DNA from: Pseudoalteromonas sp. NBT06-2 | GTDB lineage: Bacteria; Pseudomonadota; Gammaproteobacteria; Enterobacterales; Alteromonadaceae | Reading direction: 5' to 3' | Assembly (NCBI RefSeq): GCF_002276045.1 | Contig: NZ_NQMR01000007.1 | Location: 41,733-105,732 of the forward strand | Length of the DNA stretch: 64,000 nucleotides | Part shown: positions 49,758 to 58,333 of the stretch, piece after piece | Numbering within the stretch: the stretch's first letter is position 1 | How the letters are laid out: every line of letters starts with the position of its first letter | Notes under the pieces: generated by a model | Database searches by the model: none | The model's input: only the letters and a program-made list of their open reading frames with translations | What the model was told of the DNA's origin: nothing | Position numbers and translations under genes: made by a program

Positions 49758-49795
49758 TATTATTTTTTTATTTAAGTTATTTCATTAATTAAGCA

Positions 49796-51571
49796 TTATT
49801 TTTGATTTTCTGTATCTTGACTAAATAAAGCTTCGATAAAGTCTTTACTTTTGAAAGGTCTTAAATCATCAATCCCTTCACCAACGCCGATATAGCGAAT
49901 TGGAATATTAAATTTATCAGCTACAGCAAATATAATACCACCTTTTGCTGTACCATCTAGTTTAGTTAATGTAATACCAGTAAGACCTACCGATTTATTA
50001 AATAAATCAACTTGACTAATCGCATTTTGCCCTGTGCCTGCATCTATTGTTAGCATCACTTCATGAGGAGCATTGGGATCTAGTTTTTTCATAACGCGTG
50101 AGATTTTTTCAAGCTCAACCATTAAGTGATCTTTATTTTGTAAACGTCCAGCGGTATCCGCAATTAATACATCAATCTTACGTGCTTTAGAAGCTTCAAG
50201 TGCATCATAAATAACAGAGGCGCTATCTGCACCAGTATGTTGTGCAATTACGGAGATATCGTTTCTTTCACCCCACACTTGTAATTGTTCAACTGCAGCA
50301 GCTCTAAAAGTATCTCCAGCAGCCAACATGACTGATTTTCCTTGTTCTTGAAACTGTTTAGCAAGTTTACCTATGGTAGTTGTTTTACCTACACCATTGA
50401 CACCTACCATTAAAATAACAAAAGGAGTATGCCCTTCTAACTCAATATCAAGTGGCTTTTCTGCTTGCTCAAGCATATTACCCATATCTTGCTTTAATAT
50501 CTCATATAGTGCTTCAGCATCTTTAAGTTGTTTACGATCTGCTGTTTTTGTTAACCCATCAATCAATTTAACTGTTGTATCAATACCTAAATCAGCAGTT
50601 AATAATTGAGTTTCCAGATCTTCAAATAAATCATCATCTATCTTTTTACCTGAAAAAATATTTGCTAAACCTGAACCTAAGTTTTGTTTGGTTTTAATTA
50701 AACTATTTTTAAGTTTACTGAAGAAGCTTTGTTTCTTTTTAGGTGTTGCCACTTTTCCTTGTGCTAAACAACGCTCTGCTTCAATGCGTGCTTGTTCTTG
50801 CGCTAATTGTTCTGCTGCTTGCTCAGCCTTTTTTTGCGCTAAACGCTCAGCTTCAATGCGTGCTTGTTCTTGCGCAAACTGTTCTGCTGCTTGCTCAGCC
50901 TTTTCTCGCGCTAAACGCTCTGCTTCAATGCGTGCTTGTTCTTGCGCTAATTGTTCTGCTGCTTGCTCAGCCTTTTTTTGCGCTAAACGCTCAGCTTCAA
51001 TACGTGCTTGTTCTTGCGCAAACTGTTCTGCTGCTTGCTCAGCCTTTTCTCGCGCTAAACGCTCTGCTTCAATGCGTGCTTGTTCTTGCGCTAATTGTTC
51101 TGCTGCTTGCTCAGCCTTTTTTTGCGCTAAACGCTCAGCTTCAATACGTGCTTGTTCTTGCGCAAACTGTTCTGCTGCTTGCTCAGCCTTTTCTCGCGCT
51201 AAACGCTCTGCTTCAATGCGTGCTTGTTCTTGCGCTAATTGTTCTGCTGCTTGCTCAGCCTTTTTTTGCGCTAAACGCTCAGCTTCAATACGTGCTTGTT
51301 CTTGCGCAAACTGTTCTGCTGCTTGCTCAGCCTTTTCTCGCGCTAAACGCTCTGCTTCAATGCGTGCTTGTTCTTGCGCTAATTGTTCTGCTGCTTGCTC
51401 AGCCTTTTTTTGCGCTAAACGCTCAGCTTCAATACGTGCTTGTTCTTGCGCAAATTGTTCTGCTGCTTGCTCAGTCTTTTCTTGCGCTAAACGCTCAGTT
51501 TTTTTTTGCTCTTCGGCATTTTTTTTGCCGCCAAAACCTAACCAAGAAATAAATTTATTTTTTTTTGCCAT
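49796..51571 (-). CDS. ftsY: signal recognition particle receptor FtsY with repeat domain
   Basis: 591 residues from MAKKNKFISWLGFGG; the in-frame ATG at 51616 is not used by the family. Residues 31-271 are ten near-identical 24-residue repeats. The SRP GTPase NG domain follows, from about residue 290: GVNGVGKTTTIGKLAK, DTFRAAAVEQL, DTAGRLQNK, TKLDGTAKGG and YIGVGEGIDDLRPF. It receives SRP-ribosome complexes at the membrane. In E. coli this N-terminal A domain is acidic and not repetitive. Here it is a long predicted charged helix, like TolA. ftsE and ftsX follow. Confidence 0.95.
   Translation of the reverse strand: MAKKNKFISWLGFGGKKNAEEQKKTERLAQEKTEQAAEQFAQEQARIEAERLAQKKAEQAAEQLAQEQARIEAERLAREKAEQAAEQFAQEQARIEAERLAQKKAEQAAEQLAQEQARIEAERLAREKAEQAAEQFAQEQARIEAERLAQKKAEQAAEQLAQEQARIEAERLAREKAEQAAEQFAQEQARIEAERLAQKKAEQAAEQLAQEQARIEAERLAREKAEQAAEQFAQEQARIEAERLAQKKAEQAAEQLAQEQARIEAERCLAQGKVATPKKKQSFFSKLKNSLIKTKQNLGSGLANIFSGKKIDDDLFEDLETQLLTADLGIDTTVKLIDGLTKTADRKQLKDAEALYEILKQDMGNMLEQAEKPLDIELEGHTPFVILMVGVNGVGKTTTIGKLAKQFQEQGKSVMLAAGDTFRAAAVEQLQVWGERNDISVIAQHTGADSASVIYDALEASKARKIDVLIADTAGRLQNKDHLMVELEKISRVMKKLDPNAPHEVMLTIDAGTGQNAISQVDLFNKSVGLTGITLTKLDGTAKGGIIFAVADKFNIPIRYIGVGEGIDDLRPFKSKDFIEALFSQDTENQK
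50759..51481 (-). repeat. ten tandem 72-bp repeats within ftsY
   Basis: The 72 bp period is visible from positions of the motif TCAATGCG/TCAATACG (50781, 50853, 50925 and on). Two variants alternate, KKAEQAAEQLAQEQARIEAE and EKAEQAAEQFAQEQARIEAE, giving a 144 bp higher-order unit. The last unit has an extra Cys codon (ERCLAQ). The first unit starts EKTEQ. Confidence 0.96.
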
Positions 51572-51607
51572 GCTTGTTAATAACCACTCAAATAAATCTG
51601 ATAAAAT

Positions 51608-51667
51608 GTATGCCAAACCACTTCAATATGCTTAATTCAGCTAGAGTTAGAAGTTGTTTGGGTATAT
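51608..51667. repeat. minimal TATACCC-family hairpin between ftsY and rsmD
   Basis: GTATGCCAAACCACTTCAAT on the left and AGAAGTTGTTTGGGTATATA on the right. The pair is an imperfect inverted repeat about 60 bp long. It sits in the divergent ftsY/rsmD promoter region. Confidence 0.6.
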
Positions 51668-51718
51668 ATAAACGCAATCTTGCAATGTTAACACTTTCAT
51701 AGAAGACTTTCACATAAG

Positions 51719-52300
51719 ATGAAAAAAAAGACGACAAAATCAAATAAAAGCAATGCAGGACATATTCGTATTATCAGCGGTCAATATCGCGGTAGAAAAC
51801 TGCCCATTCAAGATGTTTCTGGATTACGTCCTACAACTGACCGTGTAAAAGAAACTGTTTTTAACTGGCTAATGACGGATGTAAGAGATGCGAAAGTACT
51901 CGATTGTTTTTCTGGTTCTGGTGGCTTAGGTTTTGAAGCTTTATCTCGATTTGCAAAAAGTGCTACATTTCTAGAGTTAAATCAAACAGCAGCTAAGCAA
52001 TTAAAAGATAATTTACAAATTCTTAAAGTAGAAAATGCACAACTTAGAATAGGTGATACATTAAAGTTATTAGAAAAATTAGATGAAAAATTTGACTTAG
52101 TATTTGTAGACCCGCCATTTAGACAAGATTTAGCACAAATAAGCTGTCAAAAGTTAGAAGAATTTTCTCTATTAAGTGATAACGCATTAATTTATTTAGA
52201 AATAGAAAATGATTTGAAAGGGTTTACAGCACCAAATAATTGGCAATTAATAAAAGAAAAAAACGCAGGACAAGTGAGCTATCGTCTTTATCAAAGATAA
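51719..52300 (+). CDS. rsmD: 16S rRNA (guanine(966)-N2)-methyltransferase
   Basis: 193 residues. RsmD motifs: IRIISGQYRGRKLPI, GLRPTTDRVKETVFNWL, VLDCFSGSGGLGFEALSR (SAM site), and the catalytic FVDPPFRQDLA. It methylates G966 of 16S rRNA on assembled 30S particles. It is divergent from ftsY, as in E. coli. Confidence 0.96.
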   Translation: MKKKTTKSNKSNAGHIRIISGQYRGRKLPIQDVSGLRPTTDRVKETVFNWLMTDVRDAKVLDCFSGSGGLGFEALSRFAKSATFLELNQTAAKQLKDNLQILKVENAQLRIGDTLKLLEKLDEKFDLVFVDPPFRQDLAQISCQKLEEFSLLSDNALIYLEIENDLKGFTAPNNWQLIKEKNAGQVSYRLYQR

Positions 52301-52406
52301 AATCTAGGAGCTCACTCTAATCTTACAGTTTTAATAAAAAGGATGAGATTTAATCTGACGGTCTCATCAAATAAGCGATTTATTACTTGCGAATAACAGG
52401 TATCCA

Positions 52407-53210
52407 CTAACGAATGTGCATTGCATTCATTGGCCTAAATGGAATTGGAAAGTATGCTGAAAGCAATGATGAATTTGTGATAAAGCCTGGCCTACCATTA
52501 TTTAGCTGATATAGTTTTTTATAGTCTTCTGAAGCAACATATTCTTTCCAGAATTCAGGTCCATTTTAACGAAATTTTCAAACTCAAAAGTTTTGCTTTT
52601 ACCTATTATATTGAATTCTGGAACTTCAATTATTTTATAATTCATATTTTCTCCTGCTTTATTGTCCTTAGGGAAGAAGACTCGTTTATACCCAAACCAC
52701 TTCAAGATGCAGGGTTCAGTTGGAGTTATAAACGCTTTAGACAAGGCATTAATTGCAGAGAATGGTTACTCCCTTTTCAAAATTAATAACGCAGCATAAA
52801 GCGTTTATAAACCAACCCTGCGGGGAGTACTGAGCAATCCTGAAACTCGCACTTTGAAGTGGCTTGGGTATATATGAAGAAAGTGAAGTGCCACCTAAGC
52901 GAGCTTTACTTGGATTTATTCCGTGTATATTACGAAATGCACGAGTGAAAGTATTCGGAGATTCATACCCAAATTTGAATGCGATATCAACAATACTTTC
53001 TTTTGTATTCAACAGTTCAACAGCAGCTAAGGTCAGTTTTCGTCTTCTGATATACTCAGCACAGGTTATATTAAAGTTAGCAAAAAACATACGATGGAAA
53101 TGATATTTAGAACAACAAGCTTCCTTTACTACATCCTCAATACTGAGGGCACTATTTAAGTTACTCTCGATGTATTCAATTGCTAAATTCATTCGTTGTG
53201 AGCAAGTCAT
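52407..53210 (-). pseudogene. AraC-type regulator with GyrI-like domain, broken by repeat and frameshift
   Basis: The N-terminal part (53210 to about 52875) is a complete AraC DNA-binding domain: AIEYIESNLNSALSIEDVV, CSKYHFHRMFFANF, IVDIAFKFGYESPNTFTRAF, ending SLSSY. A palindromic element follows (52689-52870). The gene resumes as KRVFFPKDNKAGENMNYKII, the usual linker into a GyrI-like ligand domain. It then shifts frame near 52570; GPEFWKEYVASEDYKKLYQL and NNGRPGFITNSSLLSAYFP continue in another frame to a stop at 52407. Removing the element and one TA restores SSYKRVFF in frame. Confidence 0.82.
52689..52870. repeat. MITE-like element inserted in the AraC-type gene
   Basis: 182 bp with ends TACCCAAACCACTTCAAG and CTTTGAAGTGGCTTGGGTA, inverted copies of each other. 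It is flanked by TA on both sides. The interior also has AAACGCTTTA and its partner TAAAGCGTTT. It contains no ORF of its own. Confidence 0.85.
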
Positions 53211-53339
53211 ATACTCTAGCCTCCTGTAGAGTTATAGTATTTTATCTCTCCAGCCTCGTCTCACCTTTTCTTGCTATTATTAAATAACTTAGGTCAAAAT
53301 AAATTCAATATCTTTTACATACCTTCACTTGAAAATCTG

Positions 53340-54983
53340 TTACTCGCAATATTTACTTAAATACTTTTTAAAAATAGGATCACTTACTGCTAATCCTTGT
53401 TGTTCTTCAAGTATGTCTTTCAAGATCTGCTGAGAAGTTAAAGGATTTGCCAATACAACTCTAAAAACAACTGTCGGTAATTTATTATATTGAACCGGAG
53501 TTAATCGAGTACGTGAAACAAACGAGAATCCTTGTTCCCTTTGTCTTTTTTGAATACTCGCCGTTAAGCGGTTTAATGCAATATAAATATCAAGCTTTGT
53601 TTGCTCATCTAGCGCATTTTCACCTTGAGCCAATAAAAGTTTTTTTATTTTTTCTGGTACATATCTGTACGTTAAAATGCACAGTTCTGGCTCAGTAACA
53701 ACTTCAAAATCATTCGAGGAATGAATTAAATCAGCAAAAAAACGTGCTTTTTCAATGCCTTTATCAATAAGCATTTCATAACCTTCACGTCCTATTATTT
53801 TCAGGCATGCATGTACTAACATCGCCATTCCTGGACGACTGCCTTCTAAAGTATGACTACCTAAATCTTTTGAGCCTTTTCTTAAGATATATTCAGCATG
53901 ATGTTCAATCACATTTGAAGCTTCAGGGTTTTTAAATAATACAAGGCCTGAGCCCATAGGCACATACATTTGTTTATGCGCATCAATGGTAATTGAATCA
54001 GCTCTTTCTACACCTTTAAGTAAATGTCTATTATTATTAGACAATAGAGTTGCCCCCCCCCAAGCAGCATCAACATGAAAATGACAATCAAGCTCTTCAC
54101 TCAAGTCAGCCAATTCAATTAGCGGATCTATATTCCCTGTTTCAGTTGTGCCTGCAACGCCAACAATAGCCATAATTTTAATACCTTGGCTTTCTAATTC
54201 ATGCGCTTTTTCACGCATAGCGATCACATTAACTTTATTATCTTCAGAAGTTTCAATCGCAACAAAATTATGACGTCCAACACCTAGAATATCAGCGGCT
54301 TTACCTAAAGAATAATGCGCTCTTTCTGATACTAAAACTGCTAAACCTTTATAGCCATAATGCAACATAGCAGCCATTAAGCCGTCACTTGTAATACCTT
54401 TAAAATCACCATCTGATTTTAATAAACGATTACGTGCTATCCATAATGCAGAGATGTTTGCAATCGTACCGCCAGAGCAAAAAGCTCCCAATGAATTCTT
54501 AGCGCTATGCATCCACTTCTGATAAAAGTCATCATCTTGCCCATACACTAAGTGATGCATCATGCCTAATACTTGTCTTTCTAATGGAGTGAAGGCTTTT
54601 GACGTTTCTATTTTTACCAGATTTTGATTTAGCCCTACCATTAGCTTAGATAAAGGTAAAACAAAATGTGGTAAAGCAGAAGTCATATGACCAACAAAAC
54701 TCGGAGCTGCCGTATGAACAGAATGCGCAACTAACTTTTCCATTATAGTATTCGCATGATCAGAAACAAATGTTGGCTGTTCCGGGATTTGTGAATCTTG
54801 GAAATCTTTTTCAATTTCATGCAAAGGTTTTTCAATAGCTGCTATATTTTCATTTAAAAAACCAACCAAATTACTTGAAATTTCTTTTTCAATTCTATTT
54901 AAAGTAGATCCCGGCGCTTCGGGAGCGGTAAAAATTCGTATTAAACTTTCTTCAGAAGCTATTGCACTGCGCTTTATATTCAT
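53340..54983 (-). CDS. panP: PLP-dependent aspartate 1-decarboxylase PanP
   Basis: 547 residues. A group II PLP decarboxylase: GAFCSGGTIANISALWIARN, DCHFHVDAAWGGATLLS, and the PLP Lys in SITIDAHKQMYVPMGSG. The N-terminus (LIRIFTAPEAPGSTLNRIEKE) and length match the PanP group, which replaces PanD in making beta-alanine from aspartate in some gammaproteobacteria. This fits panB and panC being present at 13583-15358 without panD beside them. Glutamate decarboxylase is the alternative reading. Confidence 0.83.
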   Translation of the reverse strand: MNIKRSAIASEESLIRIFTAPEAPGSTLNRIEKEISSNLVGFLNENIAAIEKPLHEIEKDFQDSQIPEQPTFVSDHANTIMEKLVAHSVHTAAPSFVGHMTSALPHFVLPLSKLMVGLNQNLVKIETSKAFTPLERQVLGMMHHLVYGQDDDFYQKWMHSAKNSLGAFCSGGTIANISALWIARNRLLKSDGDFKGITSDGLMAAMLHYGYKGLAVLVSERAHYSLGKAADILGVGRHNFVAIETSEDNKVNVIAMREKAHELESQGIKIMAIVGVAGTTETGNIDPLIELADLSEELDCHFHVDAAWGGATLLSNNNRHLLKGVERADSITIDAHKQMYVPMGSGLVLFKNPEASNVIEHHAEYILRKGSKDLGSHTLEGSRPGMAMLVHACLKIIGREGYEMLIDKGIEKARFFADLIHSSNDFEVVTEPELCILTYRYVPEKIKKLLLAQGENALDEQTKLDIYIALNRLTASIQKRQREQGFSFVSRTRLTPVQYNKLPTVVFRVVLANPLTSQQILKDILEEQQGLAVSDPIFKKYLSKYCE

Positions 54984-55205
54984 TTATTGCTCGTTCATTG
55001 ACTGTCTTTAAGTAAACTATTTGCTCTAATCGCGGTTAAGATCTTAGCAAATTTCGTTAACTTTACTCAATAATCTTTAAAATGTCTCGTTATAAGCTAA
55101 ATTTGTCTACCAATTTGTCGCTAAAATCTAAAATATTACTGATTTTCAAATAAAAAATAAACAAAACGATATTAATCAGCTTGGCTAAATAATGAAAATT
55201 AGTCA

Positions 55206-55236
55206 TAAAAAAGCGAACTTAAAAGTTCGCTTTTTT
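55206..55236 (-). terminator. terminator after the mpl-ubiX-ABC-methyltransferase operon
   Basis: GCGAACTT (55213-55220), loop AA, AAGTTCGC (55223-55230) with A-run and T-run flanks. It sits just past the methyltransferase stop. Confidence 0.85.
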
Positions 55237-55244
55237 ATTTTAAA

Positions 55245-55940
55245 TTATAGATTTATAACAAGCCGATGACTTTTTTGACCACTGGCCCAATATTTTCGCT
55301 CAAATGGTGTAATTGATTCATCTGAGTAATATAATTCTACTTGAGTTTTGTGCTTAGCGATTTCTAATGCACGCGCAAACTCATCAACATATGTTTTCCA
55401 ATTACTTCTCAACTCTAATTTACCGCCTAGCTGAATAATATAAGGAAAAACAGCAGCACCGTGCCAACGACGCTGAAGATGTTTCGCCTTTGGCCAAGGA
55501 TTTGGATATAACAAATAATGATGGCTTATGTTCCACTTTTGCTCAACTGCGAGCCGCCAAAAATCATTTAAATCTGCACGGGCTAAAATATATTGTCCTT
55601 CTTCGGCTTGCTTTTTATTTTGAGGAAAATGCCTAACATCGTGCTTTTCTATTCTATGCGCTGATTTATCAATACCGATAATAAGTGCTTTAGGGTACAG
55701 CTTTGCAATATTAGCTGTACTTTCACCTACACCACAGCAAGAGTCTAAAATTATATCTCCTGAAAATTTTTTAACTTTGGTATTTATTTCATCAAATGCA
55801 ATTTGTGTATGTTCACTAATTGGTTTTTTAAATTCAGCATTTAAATGACGTAATACTACTTCATCAAGCTTTTCATTTAAGCCTGTTTGATTAGTTGTAA
55901 TACTTCTCGAATTAGCTGGATTTGAATTGGATTCATTCAT
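55245..55940 (-). CDS. TrmB-like SAM-dependent methyltransferase
   Basis: 231 residues. The SAM motif is IILDSCCGVGESTANIA. A tRNA (m7G46) methyltransferase-like block LLYPNPWPKAKHLQRRWHG follows, then LELRSNWKTYVDEF. It resembles TrmB, but the N-terminal part and the LYPNPWPK motif (TrmB usually has PDPWxK) differ. It is probably a paralogue rather than the housekeeping enzyme. The ATG overlaps the upstream permease stop. The substrate is inferred to be tRNA. Confidence 0.7.
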   Translation of the reverse strand: MNESNSNPANSRSITTNQTGLNEKLDEVVLRHLNAEFKKPISEHTQIAFDEINTKVKKFSGDIILDSCCGVGESTANIAKLYPKALIIGIDKSAHRIEKHDVRHFPQNKKQAEEGQYILARADLNDFWRLAVEQKWNISHHYLLYPNPWPKAKHLQRRWHGAAVFPYIIQLGGKLELRSNWKTYVDEFARALEIAKHKTQVELYYSDESITPFERKYWASGQKSHRLVINL

Positions 55941-56713
55941 TAATGACGTAGCCCTATGCCTTTTTTAATTAATGTTAATGCAGTTATAAATAACACAGTA
56001 ATAAATACTGTTAAAACAGTAAACGCGACTGCTAAATTAACATCTGTATAACCTAAAAAACCAAATCTAAAAGCATTTACCATGTAAATAATAGGATTGA
56101 TTTGCGATACAGTTTGCCAGAAATCAGGTAGTAAAGTAATAGAGTAAAATACACCACCTAAATAAGTTAGTGGCGTTAAAATAAATGTGGGTATTATACT
56201 TATATCATCAAAACTATTTGCGAATATCGCATTAATTAATCCGGCTAGTGAAAATACAGCAGAAGTTAAAAATAGAGTTAATACAATAATGCCTAAATTG
56301 TGAATTTGAATATCAACAAAGAATAATGAAACACACGTTACAATTAAGCCAACTAATAATCCTCGCGTCATGCCTCCACCCATATAACCTAATACTATGA
56401 TGTAATTAGGAACCGGTGAGACAAGTAACTCTTCTATACTTTTTTGAAATTTGGTTGAATAAAAGGCTGAAGCCACATTAGAATAAGAATTAGTTATAAC
56501 CGACATCATAATTAAACCTGGAACGATAAACTCCATGTAATTAAAACCGCCCATTTCACCTATACGTGAACCTATCAAGTTACCAAATATAACAAAATAC
56601 AAGCTCATCGTAATCGCTGGTGGTACTAAAGTTTGCACCCAAATTCGTAAAAAACGAACACACTCTTTAATCCAAATGCTTTTTAACGCAATTAGGTTAC
56701 CTGTAAAATCCAT
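55940..56713 (-). CDS. ABC-2 type transporter permease (YadH-like)
   Basis: 257 residues with six predicted membrane segments and the ABC-2 signature region (SIEELLVSPVPNYIIVLGYMGGG, then PLTYLGGVFYSITLLPDFWQ). It pairs with the ATPase encoded immediately upstream; the genes overlap by one base. E. coli YadH is the closest match I recognise. The substrate is unknown. Confidence 0.85.
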   Translation of the reverse strand: MDFTGNLIALKSIWIKECVRFLRIWVQTLVPPAITMSLYFVIFGNLIGSRIGEMGGFNYMEFIVPGLIMMSVITNSYSNVASAFYSTKFQKSIEELLVSPVPNYIIVLGYMGGGMTRGLLVGLIVTCVSLFFVDIQIHNLGIIVLTLFLTSAVFSLAGLINAIFANSFDDISIIPTFILTPLTYLGGVFYSITLLPDFWQTVSQINPIIYMVNAFRFGFLGYTDVNLAVAFTVLTVFITVLFITALTLIKKGIGLRH

Positions 56714-57648
56714 TATGCAACCTCACTATTACTTGCTTTGTTTTTATTTAATAAAGAAATAAATAACTCTTCTAATCTGTTTGATTTATTTCGCATACTT
56801 AAAACGGTATTCCCTTGTGCACTTAACTGCTCAAAAATACTATTTAACCCTTGAGATTTTACAATATCGACCTCTAAAGTATGATCATCAGACATGCTAA
56901 AATCATAACCATTCAGGTTTACTTTTTTGACTGGTTGCTTTAAATCTAAAACGATTGTTTCTTTATCAAGTGTTGCTAATAAAGATTTCATACTCGTATC
57001 TTCAACAATGATGCCTTTATCAATAATTGCAATATTTTTACATAGCATTTCTGCTTCTTCTAAATAATGCGTCGTTAATATAATTGTAACGCCTTGATCA
57101 TTTAGTTCTTGTAAAAAATCCCACATTGAGCGTCTTAATTCAATATCAACACCCGCTGTTGGTTCATCCAAAATCAATACTTTAGGTTCATGCATTAATG
57201 CACGGGCGATCATGAGTCTACGTTTCATACCACCCGATAATGTCCGCGCAGCCATATTTTTTTTATCAAAGAGATCTAATTGTTTTAGATACTTTTCGGC
57301 ACGCTCGAATGCAATATTTCTTGGTACACCGTAATAACCGGCTTGTGTCACCAAAATATTATTTAGCGTTTCAAACATACTAAAGTTAAATTCTTGCGGC
57401 ACTAAACCTAATTTTGATTTTGCAAGTTCAAGATGAGTGTCAATATCATGACCAAAAATCTCTACCTTACCTTGTGATTTATTCACTAAAGAAGCAATAA
57501 CACCGATAGTAGTAGACTTACCAGCACCATTAGGGCCTAACAAGGCAAAAAAATCGCCTTTTTTCACTTTCAAATCAATGCCTTTTACGGCCTCAACTCC
57601 ATTTTTATAGGTTTTTGTCAAACCAGAAATACTAAGCGCAACTGTCAT
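56713..57648 (-). CDS. ABC transporter ATP-binding protein (YadG-like)
   Basis: 311 residues. Walker A LLGPNGAGKSTTIG, signature TLSGGMKRRLMIARAL, Walker B VLILDEPTAGVDIELR, switch ILTTHYLEEAEML. A C-terminal extension of about 90 residues is typical of YadG. It forms an export-type ABC pair with the next gene. It lies 55 nt after ubiX. Confidence 0.87.
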   Translation of the reverse strand: MTVALSISGLTKTYKNGVEAVKGIDLKVKKGDFFALLGPNGAGKSTTIGVIASLVNKSQGKVEIFGHDIDTHLELAKSKLGLVPQEFNFSMFETLNNILVTQAGYYGVPRNIAFERAEKYLKQLDLFDKKNMAARTLSGGMKRRLMIARALMHEPKVLILDEPTAGVDIELRRSMWDFLQELNDQGVTIILTTHYLEEAEMLCKNIAIIDKGIIVEDTSMKSLLATLDKETIVLDLKQPVKKVNLNGYDFSMSDDHTLEVDIVKSQGLNSIFEQLSAQGNTVLSMRNKSNRLEELFISLLNKNKASNSEVA

Positions 57649-57703
57649 TTTATTCTCTTTTTATGGGCATCAGATACAGATGCTAAAATGAATCACTGAA
57701 ATA

Positions 57704-58333
57704 CTAGGACTGATAGCCCCAACGTTTTTGAAGGTCATGTTCAATAGATAAATGATCTAAAATTTTACCAACCATAAAATCTACTAAGTCATCAATTGTT
57801 TGTGGTTTATGATAAAAACCCGGTGCTGCTGGCATAATCGTTACACCCATTCTTGCCAGTTTTAACATGTTTTCTAAATGAATTTCACTAAATGGCGTTT
57901 CTCTAGGCACTAATATGAGTTGCCCTCTTTCTTTGATCACAACATCAGCGCCGCGCTCTAACAAATTGTCAGAAGCACCCATTGCGATTGCAGACACAGT
58001 ACCTACGCTACAAGGGCATACGATCATTTTTTTAGGTGCAGCAGAGCCAGAAGCAACAGGGCTAAACCAGTTATCTTTACCAAATACTTTTATTTGATCT
58101 GTTTTAGCACTTACTAAAGCTGTTAATTGCTCAGTTGCTTTACTCTCATTACCAGAGAGTTTTATGTCAGACTCAGTATCAAGTACTACGCGAGCGGCAG
58201 ATGAAATCAATACATATACTTGATAATTTTGAGCGACTAAAACTTCCAGCAACCTTAAACCATATGGCGCACCAGATGCACCACTAAAAGCTAAGGTGAT
58301 TGGTGAATTAAAGTCGGTTTTAGCTTTGTGCAT
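57704..58333 (-). CDS. ubiX: flavin prenyltransferase UbiX
   Basis: 209 residues from [12 protein letters not shown] is 7 nt upstream, which favours this over the TTG at 58345. UbiX motifs: [50 protein letters not shown] and [13 protein letters not shown]. It makes prenylated FMN for UbiD in ubiquinone synthesis. Its start lies inside the end of mpl, so the two are translationally linked. Confidence 0.93.
   Translation of the reverse strand: MHKAKTDFNSPITLAFSGASGAPYGLRLLEVLVAQNYQVYVLISSAARVVLDTESDIKLSGNESKATEQLTALVSAKTDQIKVFGKDNWFSPVASGSAAPKKMIVCPCSVGTVSAIAMGASDNLLERGADVVIKERGQLILVPRETPFSEIHLENMLKLARMGVTIMPAAPGFYHKPQTIDDLVDFMVGKILDHLSIEHDLQKRWGYQS

Noticed and set aside
50759..51481. Regular repeats considered as a CRISPR array
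   Set aside because: The units are contiguous coding repeats with no unique spacers.
51572..51616. FtsY start at 51616
   Set aside because: The extra 15 residues are not FtsY-like and reach into the palindromic hairpin. MAKKNKFISWLGFGG is the usual type of FtsY start.
50688..51635. Long plus-strand open frames (315 and 269 codons) rich in Cys or Leu repeats
   Set aside because: They are antisense to the ftsY tandem repeats. A 72 bp repeat without stops in one frame keeps other frames open too. There is no start context and the FtsY frame is clearly the coding one.
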